From Claveliimonas bilis (lineage in GTDB: Bacteria; Bacillota; Clostridia; Lachnospirales; Lachnospiraceae): a stretch of DNA of 64,000 nt. The translations under genes were made by a program, and so were the position numbers. The first letter of the stretch is position 1. Each line of letters begins with the position of its first letter. The stretch is from NCBI RefSeq assembly GCF_020892095.1, contig NZ_AP024845.1, positions 248,001 to 312,000 on the forward strand, given 5' to 3'. Shown piece after piece: positions 7,822 through 14,856 of the stretch. Under the pieces are notes generated by a model that had not been told where the DNA came from, ran no database searches, and saw only the letters and a list, made by a program, of their open reading frames with translations.

Positions 7822-9127
7822 AACATCCCTCCCGAAATCTCACATCGTCAAACAAAGAAATCTGGCGATAAGTCATCCCATCTATTCCTTCCGGAAGTTT
7901 TTCTTTTGTATTCAGAAGATTTCTCGTAATGTAATCCTCTTCTATCTTTACCGGATACATCATCTTTCCGCCGCAGGTAATGAAATATAGTGCTCTCTTT
8001 AATACTACCCCCATTTTTTTCAAATCTTCAAAGCTCAACTTTCCATACCTCCTGGCTTTGACAATCCTGCCTGCCGAGCGATAACCGATTCCCGGGACTC
8101 TTAGCAAAGTCTCATAGTTCGCGGTGCTGATCTCTACCGGGAAAATGCCCAAATTCCGCAGGGCCCAGTTGCATTTCGGATCCAACAGGACATTAAAATT
8201 AGGATTATCCTCCGTAAGAAGCTCTTTTGCTTCAAAATGATAATACCGAAGCAGCCAGTCAGCCTGATAAAGCCTGTGCTCTCTAAGAAGAGGCGGCCCC
8301 TCCCCTGTCCTTGCCGGAAGACTGCTGTCCTCATTGACATGTACAAAAGCAGAGTAAAATACTCTTTTCAGCCCAAATTTTTTATAAAGAGATTCCGCCA
8401 CATGGATAATCTGAAAATCTGTATCGGGAGTCGCCCCTATGATCATCTGTGTGCTCTGTCCTGCCGGGACAAAACGAGACGCATGTCTGTACACCTGAAT
8501 CTCCTGCTTATTTTCTTCCATTCTGTTCTGCACAAGACGCATAGGAGAAAGTATATTTTTCCTTGTTTTGTGGGGCGCCAGACGTTTTAATCCTTCGGCT
8601 GTCGGAAGCTCCAGATTAACACTCATTCTGTCCACAAGAAAACCAAGCTTTTGGATCAACTCCTGACTTGTTCCAGGGATCGCTTTGACATGAATATAGC
8701 CTTGAAAATGAAATTCTGTACGCAGCTTGTAGAGGGCAGCGTAAATAAGTTCCATCGTATAGTCTGGACTGTGCAGAACACCGGAACTTAAAAAAAGGCC
8801 TTCTATATAATTCCTTCTATAAAATTCCATTGTCAAACTGCAAATTTCATCCGGGGTAAAAGAGGCTCTCGGCACATCGTTGCTTCGGCGATTGATACAG
8901 TATTTACAGTCATAAATACATTCATTTGTAAAAAGGATCTTTAAAAGAGAGATACATCTGCCATCTGCTGAAAAACTGTGACATATTCCCGCCTGTGCGC
9001 AGCTTCCAATCCCTGTACCATCATTTCTCCTCTCCGTTCCGCTGGACGTACAGGCCACATCATATTTTGCAGCATCTGTTAAAATCCTGAGTTTTTCATA
9101 TACTGACATGGATTCCTGTAACTTCAT
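7793..9127 (-). CDS. Putative DNA modification/repair radical SAM protein (TIGR03916-like)
   Basis: 444 residues from ATG 9127 (GGAGGGG 8 bases upstream). The radical SAM 4Fe-4S motif CxxxCxxC is C70-IYD-C74-KY-C77. Before it are C43, C49 and C58, a possible extra metal site. Near residues 345-375 a helix-hairpin-helix (LLRVPGIGYRSAGRIVKARR) suggests DNA binding. These match the family annotated as putative DNA modification/repair radical SAM proteins that pair with TIGR03915. The promoter is consensus and carries two LexA-type boxes, which supports a role in the DNA-damage response. The substrate and reaction are unknown. The pair is bracketed by inverted composite repeats. Confidence 0.85.
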   Translation of the reverse strand: MKLQESMSVYEKLRILTDAAKYDVACTSSGTERRNDGTGIGSCAQAGICHSFSADGRCISLLKILFTNECIYDCKYCINRRSNDVPRASFTPDEICSLTMEFYRRNYIEGLFLSSGVLHSPDYTMELIYAALYKLRTEFHFQGYIHVKAIPGTSQELIQKLGFLVDRMSVNLELPTAEGLKRLAPHKTRKNILSPMRLVQNRMEENKQEIQVYRHASRFVPAGQSTQMIIGATPDTDFQIIHVAESLYKKFGLKRVFYSAFVHVNEDSSLPARTGEGPPLLREHRLYQADWLLRYYHFEAKELLTEDNPNFNVLLDPKCNWALRNLGIFPVEISTANYETLLRVPGIGYRSAGRIVKARRYGKLSFEDLKKMGVVLKRALYFITCGGKMMYPVKIEEDYITRNLLNTKEKLPEGIDGMTYRQISLFDDVRFREGCYENSICVQR

Positions 9128-9135
9128 TTTATTAT

Positions 9136-9197
9136 CCCCTCCGCAAACAAGAACATATGTTTGTGCTAATTATACAAACATATGTTCTTGTTGTCAA
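9136..9197 (-). promoter_or_regulatory. Consensus promoter with paired SOS (LexA) boxes
   Basis: TTGACA (9192-9197), 17 bp, TATAAT (9169-9174) on the minus strand. The boxes AAACATATGTTC (9176-9187, in the spacer) and GAACATATGTTT (9151-9162, just downstream of the -10) form a perfect larger inverted repeat with 18-base arms around the -10. GAACATATGTTC-type sequences are the Firmicutes/Clostridium LexA operator. The ribosome site GGAGGGG is at 9136-9142. Confidence 0.8.
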
Positions 9198-9225
9198 TAT
9201 ATACTTATACGGATTTACACCACCT

Positions 9226-9269
9226 TATACAAAAATACCCACCGTTTGGCGCAAAAAAACACACCGTTT
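9226..9269 (-). repeat. Two tandem 22-bp units, right array (inverted)
   Basis: Units at 9248-9269 and 9226-9247 read on the minus strand as AAACGGTGTGTTTTTTTGCG and AAACGGTGGGTATTTTTGTA, matching the left array units. A degraded third unit may follow inward (about 9204-9225). The orientation is opposite to the left array, so both point into the module. Confidence 0.78.
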
Positions 9270-9274
9270 AACGT

Positions 9275-9317
9275 AATTTGGGACGTAACACTTTTAAAAA
9301 GTGTTACGTCCCAAATT
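9275..9317. repeat. Long perfect palindrome, right copy
   Basis: Arms of 20 bases around a 3-base centre, with the same GGGACGTAACAC core as the copy at 6931-6975. It lies outside the right 22-bp repeats, mirroring the left end, and ends 4 bases before the stop codon of the Mrp gene. Confidence 0.9.
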
Positions 9318-9321
9318 GAAA

Positions 9322-10152
9322 TCAAATCTTATTCACCGCATCTTCCAGATACCGGTTGTCAGCCTCATAGAAACGTTCTTCTTCTACCAGCTCTGCCAGC
9401 CCTGCGTCTACAGGCATTTTTCCGAGAACCGGTATGCCAAGCCCTGCTGCCACTTCTTCAATATGGCTTTCTCCAAAGACGGAAATCTTTTTCCCACAGT
9501 CCGGACATACGAGATAACTGTAGTTTTCTACAATTCCCAAAACCGGAATATTCATTTTTTCCGCCATATGATAAGCTTTCTCCACAATCATCTGCACAAG
9601 ATCCTGCGGGGATGTCACAATGACGATACCGTCCACCGGAAGGGACTGGAATACTGTCAGCGGCACATCTCCTGTTCCGGGCGGCATATCTACAAACAGA
9701 TAATCCAGCTCTCCCCACATTACGTCGGTCCAGAACTGTGTCACCACGCCGGCAATAACCGGCCCTCTCCAGATCACCGGATCTGATTCGTTTTCCAGAA
9801 GAAGATTGACGGACATAATCCTTGTTCCGTCCTTCGCCTCACAGGGGAAAATTCCCTGCTCGCTTCCTTTAGCCTTCTCATGCAGGCCGTACATTTTCGG
9901 GATAGACGGGCCTGTAATATCGGCATCAAGGATTCCGACGGAAAATCCCTGCTGGCGCATCATTCTTGCCAGGGAAGCTGTCACCATGGACTTGCCGACA
10001 CCGCCTTTTCCGCTTACTACTGCAATTACTTTATTGATATGAGAAAATGGATTTGCCGGTTCCTTCATATCCTGTGGCTTACTTCCGCAGGAATCCGCAT
10101 GCGCACATCCGGCGCAGTCGGAAGGGGAACAACCATTTTGCTGCTCTGCCAT
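9322..10152 (-). CDS. mrp: Mrp/NBP35-type Fe-S cluster carrier ATPase
   Basis: 276 residues from ATG 10152, after AGAGGTAAAAG. The deviant Walker A is GKGGVGKS (about 48-55). The N-terminal extension has four cysteines (CSPSDCAGCAHADSC), as in NBP35-type proteins. The C-terminal half has CPDC (CxxC), which binds a 4Fe-4S cluster at the dimer interface. Members assemble and pass Fe-S clusters to apo-enzymes in the cytosol. It follows RidA by 29 bases and may be the last gene of that run. A neighbouring radical SAM gene and Fe-S helicase are plausible clients, but that is only suggested by proximity. Confidence 0.9.
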   Translation of the reverse strand: MAEQQNGCSPSDCAGCAHADSCGSKPQDMKEPANPFSHINKVIAVVSGKGGVGKSMVTASLARMMRQQGFSVGILDADITGPSIPKMYGLHEKAKGSEQGIFPCEAKDGTRIMSVNLLLENESDPVIWRGPVIAGVVTQFWTDVMWGELDYLFVDMPPGTGDVPLTVFQSLPVDGIVIVTSPQDLVQMIVEKAYHMAEKMNIPVLGIVENYSYLVCPDCGKKISVFGESHIEEVAAGLGIPVLGKMPVDAGLAELVEEERFYEADNRYLEDAVNKI

Positions 10153-10181
10153 GTCTTTTACCTCTTTTCTGATCTTCCGTT

Positions 10182-10559
10182 TTATTCTTCTACTGCTGCG
10201 ATCACTTCGATCTCACACAGTACGTTCTTTGGAAGTGTTTTTACTGCAACGCAGCTTCTTGCCGGTTTGGATGTAAAATATTTTGCATATACTTCATTAA
10301 ATGCACCGAAGTCTCCCATATCTGCCAGGAAGCATGTTGTCTTGATAACTTTATCATAAGTAGTTCCTGCTGCATTAAGAAGCTCTCCGATATTTTTGCA
10401 TACCTGCTCTGTCTGTCCTTCAATTGTCTCTGCCTCAACTGCATCTGTAGCAGGATTAATGGCAATCTGTCCTGCTGCATAAAATACGCCGTTGTAAATA
10501 TATCCCTGTGAATATGGTCCCAATGCCTTTGGTGCTTTTTCTGTTGCTACTACTTTCAT
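10182..10559 (-). CDS. ridA: RidA (YjgF/YER057c/UK114) enamine/imine deaminase
   Basis: 125 residues, the usual family length, from ATG 10559 behind AAAGGAGAG. The family's core segments are present: YSQGYIYNGVFYAAGQIAINP near the N-terminus, VCKNIGELLNAAG, and near the C-terminus PARSCVAVKTLPKNVLCEIEV with the conserved arginine. RidA hydrolyses reactive enamine/imine intermediates released by PLP enzymes. The start codon is 2 bases after the stop of an ornithine-cyclodeaminase homologue, an enzyme type that makes or uses cyclic imines, so the two probably act together. Confidence 0.93.
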   Translation of the reverse strand: MKVVATEKAPKALGPYSQGYIYNGVFYAAGQIAINPATDAVEAETIEGQTEQVCKNIGELLNAAGTTYDKVIKTTCFLADMGDFGAFNEVYAKYFTSKPARSCVAVKTLPKNVLCEIEVIAAVEE

Positions 10560-10561
10560 TT

Positions 10562-11518
10562 CTATCTCTCCTTTGCCTTTTCTAATAATTTCTGTGCGAC
10601 ACACACGTCAAAAAGACCCATGCCTACAGATTTAAAGTATGTGGTTTTCTTTGCAATCTCATCTTCATCTGCATCCGATGCCAGGAACTTGTCCATCAAA
10701 ACAACCTTATCCATTGTCAGACGGCCTTCTGCCAGAGGTACGCTTAAGTCTCCGCTTTCCTCACATGCATATGGCAGTTCAATGTATACATTGTCTACAA
10801 GATCCCATACTGCATCCGGTATCTCCCGCATTTCCGGCGTATAGGAACCGATGGCGATAATACATTTTCCTTCCAGAAGCTCTTTATCGTCAGGCAGCAC
10901 CGGAGTCGTAGCGGCTGTTGTCGTACAGATGATATCACTTGCTTTCACTAATTCTTCCACTGTTTTACATTGTACTACTTCTACCGCCGGATTATCAATA
11001 GTCTTCTTCAGTCTTTCTATATAATCTGTCAAATCCTTCTTGGTGCGGTTCCAGATATATACCGTTTTAATATCCCTTGCTGCGCAAGCATAAACTGCCT
11101 GGTAAAATCCCTGCATACCGGCTCCTACGATTCCTACTGTATGAGCATCCTTTCTGGACAGATGGCGCATACCTACTCCGCCCACTGCACCGGTTCTCCA
11201 TGCAGTCACAGCCTGCCCGTCCAATACAGCAAGCGGAGCGCCTGTCACCTGGTCATTGAGGATAACAAGGCCATCGATAGACGGCAGTCCGAGATTCGCA
11301 TTTTCCGGAAAAATCGTAAGCATTTTTGTCCCGATAATGCTCTTTGTATAACAGGGCATGTAAATCAGCGTTTTGTTTTCATGTTCGATCACCGGACGCG
11401 GCGGCATATAATATTCATCTGCGCCAAAAATACGATACGCCTCCTCAATCTGATCCATCATCTCCTGCGGATCTGTCAGTTTTTCAATTTCTTCCTTTCC
11501 TAAAAAAAGCATTTTCAT
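10562..11518 (-). CDS. Ornithine cyclodeaminase / mu-crystallin family protein
   Basis: 318 residues from ATG 11518, which forms an ATGA overlap with the upstream MATE stop and sits behind GGGAGGAAG. A Rossmann NAD(P) site is visible (VGIVGAGMQGFYQAVYACAA, about 125-145). Upstream are MPPRPVIEH and LVILNDQVTGAPLAVLDGQAVTAWRTGAVGGV, typical of the family. Members act as ornithine cyclodeaminase, alanine dehydrogenase or ketimine reductase, and the sequence alone does not separate these. Tight linkage to RidA suggests an imine-forming or imine-reducing reaction. Confidence 0.85.
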   Translation of the reverse strand: MKMLFLGKEEIEKLTDPQEMMDQIEEAYRIFGADEYYMPPRPVIEHENKTLIYMPCYTKSIIGTKMLTIFPENANLGLPSIDGLVILNDQVTGAPLAVLDGQAVTAWRTGAVGGVGMRHLSRKDAHTVGIVGAGMQGFYQAVYACAARDIKTVYIWNRTKKDLTDYIERLKKTIDNPAVEVVQCKTVEELVKASDIICTTTAATTPVLPDDKELLEGKCIIAIGSYTPEMREIPDAVWDLVDNVYIELPYACEESGDLSVPLAEGRLTMDKVVLMDKFLASDADEDEIAKKTTYFKSVGMGLFDVCVAQKLLEKAKER

Positions 11519-12924
11519 CTTCCTCCCAATTCTTCTTTTTCTCTTGTTACATCTTTCAGCCATTTATAACTGAAATATCTTTTTAACGTAATAGGTACCT
11601 TAATCAGCTCATCGCTCATCAGGATCACATAGACTACAGGTACACTGGCATGAAACACAAATGCTGCCACTGACCCCAGCAAAATAGAACATCCCCACAT
11701 GGTAGACACATCCATGATAAGCCCGAATCTTGTATCGCCTCCGGAGCGAAAAATTCCTACCACCATAGTCGTATTCCATGACTGCGCCACTGTAAAATAC
11801 GACATCACGAAAAACATAAAAATAAGATAACTCTTTGCCTGTCCGGAAAGAGCCAGATTTGCATTTGCAATAGGCGCTGCGATCAGGATAACCGCCCCTC
11901 CCGCTGCCCCTAAGATCAGGCTAAGTCCGGCAAACCGCTTTGCATATGCCTTTGCATGAGCCTGCTTTTTCTCACCGATCGTCTTCCCCAGATAAATGGC
12001 CGTTGCATGAGAAATCCCAAACACCACGACCGTCGCCAGCTGTCTTGCCACCTGGGCCACAGAATTGGCCGCCACAGCTGCGCTTCCAAGATGACCGATC
12101 ACCGCTGTATTTGCCGAGCTTCCAAGTCCCCACATCAATTCATTGAGCACCACCGGCATGGCATAGACCATGTAATCCTTCAGCAAAACTCTGTCAATAC
12201 GGATAAAATACCGGAATCGGATCCTTACCGTCTTATTGCGGAAAAATGCATAGCACAAAACGAGAACTGTCTCTGTGATCCTGGCACACAGGGTCCCGAT
12301 GGCCGCTCCTACGATACCCATTTTCGGTGCGCCGTAAAGTCCGAAAATCAAAAGAGCATTGATCCCAATATTTACCAGCAGAGAAATAAGGTAGATCAGC
12401 GTAGCCACAGCCACTCTCTCAATACTTCTCATAATATTCAGATAGACCTGGGTCACTGCCATGAAAAGATAGGAAAGCCCTACAATCCTCAAGTACTTTG
12501 ACCCTTCACTGATCACCTGAACGTCCGATGTATAAATCCGCATCAGCATTTCCGGGGCGCCGATCGCTGCCACAGCAAAGACAAGCGCAGTGCCGATTCC
12601 TGCCACAAGCCCCATTCCCAGTACCTTTTCAATGGTTTCAGTATCCTGTTTTCCCCAGTACTGTGCCGTGAGCACCGTAGCTCCCGATGTAATCCCCATG
12701 AAGATCAGCGTCATGATAAACTGAACCTGCCCGGCCAGAGAGGCTCCGGAGAGCACCTTTTCTCCTACTTTTCCAAGCATGATCACGTCTGCCGCCGTCA
12801 CGCCTACATTGATCAGATTCTGCAACGCCAGCGGAAGCACCAGTGCAAAGACGCTTCTATAAAATCCTTTCCAGTCGATTTCCGGACTAGTTGTGGTTAG
12901 CTGCCTTGTATATCTCATATGCAT
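11515..12924 (-). CDS. MATE-family multidrug/metabolite efflux protein
   Basis: 469 residues with about 12 hydrophobic helices and typical MATE segments (FALVLPLALQNLINVGVTAADVIMLGKVGE near the N-terminus, SGATVLTAQYWGKQD). It probably uses a Na+ or H+ gradient to export cationic compounds. ATG 12924 lies inside the 3' end of the alcohol dehydrogenase gene (38-base overlap) with only a weak ribosome site; ATG 12918 (AGG 6 bases upstream) is equally possible. It is translationally coupled to the downstream ornithine-cyclodeaminase homologue, so its substrate may be related to that pathway (inference). Confidence 0.88.
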   Translation of the reverse strand: MHMRYTRQLTTTSPEIDWKGFYRSVFALVLPLALQNLINVGVTAADVIMLGKVGEKVLSGASLAGQVQFIMTLIFMGITSGATVLTAQYWGKQDTETIEKVLGMGLVAGIGTALVFAVAAIGAPEMLMRIYTSDVQVISEGSKYLRIVGLSYLFMAVTQVYLNIMRSIERVAVATLIYLISLLVNIGINALLIFGLYGAPKMGIVGAAIGTLCARITETVLVLCYAFFRNKTVRIRFRYFIRIDRVLLKDYMVYAMPVVLNELMWGLGSSANTAVIGHLGSAAVAANSVAQVARQLATVVVFGISHATAIYLGKTIGEKKQAHAKAYAKRFAGLSLILGAAGGAVILIAAPIANANLALSGQAKSYLIFMFFVMSYFTVAQSWNTTMVVGIFRSGGDTRFGLIMDVSTMWGCSILLGSVAAFVFHASVPVVYVILMSDELIKVPITLKRYFSYKWLKDVTREKEELGGR

Positions 12925-14071
12925 CCTGAGCGTTTATTTTCTTGAAGGCCCCAAGGAGAATCGTATTCCCCTTTGTCGCACTGTCCGCCAGTTTCCGAAG
13001 GATCTCGTCCGGCTGAACGCCGATCTCCAGCTCACCTATGCACACCGGCATGTGGAGAGAACGGAAAAAGTCTTCTGTTTTCTCGATAGCTTTGACTGCT
13101 GCCGCCTCGTCCTCTTCTTCCTCAATTCCCCACACCCGTCTTCCATAGCGGGCAAATCTTGAAACATCGATCCGGTACACATATCTGGCCCAGCTTCCCC
13201 ACACAGCAGACAAAGTCGCTCCGTGAGCCACATCAAACATACCGCTGATCTCATGTCCCAGCTTATGACAGAGAAAATCTTTTGGACGTCCAAGTCCGGT
13301 TAAATTATTGTGTGAAACACTTCCGCACCACATGATCTCACTCATGGCGTCATAGTCCGTCTGATCTTCATAAGCTTTCGCTCCGTATGTGATCATGGTT
13401 CTTAAAAGTCCTTCTGCAATCTCATCTGTCAGAGCATTGCCGTCTACAGGCGTAAAATATCTCTCCAGCGTGTGCATCATAATATCTACAATTCCGCATG
13501 TAAGCTGATATTTCGGCAAAGTGTAGGTAAGCTTTGGATTCATAACTGCAAATTTCGGCCGATTAAAATCCGTGTTGATCCCGGCCTTTTTCCCTGTCTC
13601 CTCATTTGTCAGCACTGCCGAATCGCTTGTCTCACTTCCCGCTGCAGATATAGTCAGGATCACACCTACCGGAAGCGCTTTTGTCACTGCCTTTTCTCCC
13701 ATCCAGAAGCTCCAGATATCTGTTCCCGGATCTGCTGCTCCAATGGCTACCGCCTTTGCTGTATCAATGACGCTTCCGCCGCCTACCGCCAGGATCAGAT
13801 CTGCCTGAAAGCTGACTGCCTTTTTCACACCTTCTCTTGCAAGTCCAAGGCGCGGATTAGGCTGTACGCCTCCCAGCTCTTCATAGGCAATTCCTTCTTT
13901 TTCCAGCTCCTCCTCCACCTTATTAAGAAGGCCGCTTCGTTTTACGCTCCCGCCGCCGTAAATAACCAGTACTTTGCTTCCGCCCCATTTTTTTGCGAGT
14001 CTTCCCGCTTCATTCTCGGCGTCTTCGCCAAACACAATTTCCGTTGGCGCATACTGTACAAAATTTTTCAT
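12887..14071 (-). CDS. Iron-containing alcohol dehydrogenase, butanol-dehydrogenase type
   Basis: 394 residues from ATG 14071. The N-terminal NAD(P) domain has VIYGGGSVK and LAVGGGSVIDTAKAVAIG. The C-terminal iron domain has MMHTLERYF, LGHEISGMFDVAHGATLSAV and the expected histidines. This is the BdhA/YqhD-type branch that reduces short aldehydes with NAD(P)H. It is the first gene of a likely ADH-MATE-OCD-RidA transcript from the promoter at 14110-14138. The exact aldehyde is not deducible. Confidence 0.9.
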   Translation of the reverse strand: MKNFVQYAPTEIVFGEDAENEAGRLAKKWGGSKVLVIYGGGSVKRSGLLNKVEEELEKEGIAYEELGGVQPNPRLGLAREGVKKAVSFQADLILAVGGGSVIDTAKAVAIGAADPGTDIWSFWMGEKAVTKALPVGVILTISAAGSETSDSAVLTNEETGKKAGINTDFNRPKFAVMNPKLTYTLPKYQLTCGIVDIMMHTLERYFTPVDGNALTDEIAEGLLRTMITYGAKAYEDQTDYDAMSEIMWCGSVSHNNLTGLGRPKDFLCHKLGHEISGMFDVAHGATLSAVWGSWARYVYRIDVSRFARYGRRVWGIEEEEDEAAAVKAIEKTEDFFRSLHMPVCIGELEIGVQPDEILRKLADSATKGNTILLGAFKKINAQDAYEIYKAANHN

Positions 14072-14109
14072 AAAAGACCCCCTTGCGCTGCAATTTTCTA
14101 TTCATTTGC

Positions 14110-14138
14110 ATTGTATCACAAGAAACCGGCCAATTCAA
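14110..14138 (-). promoter_or_regulatory. Promoter for alcohol dehydrogenase operon
   Basis: TTGAAT (14133-14138), 17 bp, TACAAT (14110-14115), with TG one base upstream of the -10. An inverted AACCGG/CCGGTT pair overlaps the -35 and could be an operator. Confidence 0.6.
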
Positions 14139-14267
14139 TCCGACCGGTTCTCTGCGGACAAAAAACCGGATTGCCCCGCATGTCAAACGTTTCTTGCTTT
14201 ACTTTTCATATGGACTTCCGTCATAATAGCAGTAACAGCAGACTCTTTATTGAAAGGAGAACCCGCC

Positions 14268-14723
14268 ATGAAAGAAAATGATATAGATATCGGGAAAAAG
14301 ATCAGTAATATCCGTAAAGCCTGCAATATGACCCAGGAAGAATTTGGCGCACTCTTCCATGTCACAAGGCAAACCGTATCTAATTGGGAAAATGAAAAAA
14401 ATTATCCGGATCTGAAAACACTGATTGAAATAAGCGACCGCTTCTCTGTTTCTCTGGATCAGATATTGAAAGAAAATCCAAGAATGGTAAAAACCATTGA
14501 CCAGGAGCGCATACGCGGGTCTTTCAAACGTCAGAAGGCTGTGACAGACTTTCTCTGTGGCGCGGGAACCGGTCTTATAATAGGCGGCCTGATGGCTCCA
14601 TCCTCTCCGCGCCAGGCTATTGTTATCTTCATCGGCATCGGACTTGTTTTTGCCGGTTCCGTTTTACAATTTCGCTATCAGGAAAGGCTTTCTGCTCTTT
14701 TGGATGACAGGTTCCGGTTATGA
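14268..14723 (+). CDS. XRE-family regulator with C-terminal membrane segments
   Basis: 151 residues from ATG 14268 (AAAGGAG upstream). The Cro/C1 helix-turn-helix fills residues about 8-65 (ISNIRKACNMTQEEFGALFHVTRQTVSNWENEK, with NYPDLKTLIEIS after it). Two hydrophobic helices follow (roughly 95-112 and 115-135), ending in a short basic tail, so it is probably a membrane-tethered repressor. Such small XRE-TM proteins are common in Firmicutes and often have unknown signals. It is divergent from the alcohol dehydrogenase operon and upstream of glgX, and could control either. Confidence 0.82.
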   Translation: MKENDIDIGKKISNIRKACNMTQEEFGALFHVTRQTVSNWENEKNYPDLKTLIEISDRFSVSLDQILKENPRMVKTIDQERIRGSFKRQKAVTDFLCGAGTGLIIGGLMAPSSPRQAIVIFIGIGLVFAGSVLQFRYQERLSALLDDRFRL

Positions 14724-14768
14724 TCCGCTTCTAAAGGGCAGACTCTAAAGAGGCACTTGGCTCTTCCA

Positions 14769-14797
14769 TTGATTTTCCCCCATATCCCGCATATAAT
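14769..14797 (+). promoter_or_regulatory. glgX promoter
   Basis: TTGATT (14769-14774), 17 bp, TATAAT (14792-14797), followed by AGGAGG at 14841-14846 and the glgX ATG at 14857. Confidence 0.7.
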
Positions 14798-14856
14798 AAA
14801 CACAGGAAAATCTAATGTCACATGTCATTTTGCTCACAAAAGGAGGCATTTCATTT

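Noticed and set aside
13472-14281. Plus-strand 269-codon frame opposite the alcohol dehydrogenase
   Set aside because: It is a shadow of a well-supported gene; composition is Cys/His-rich and there is no ribosome site.
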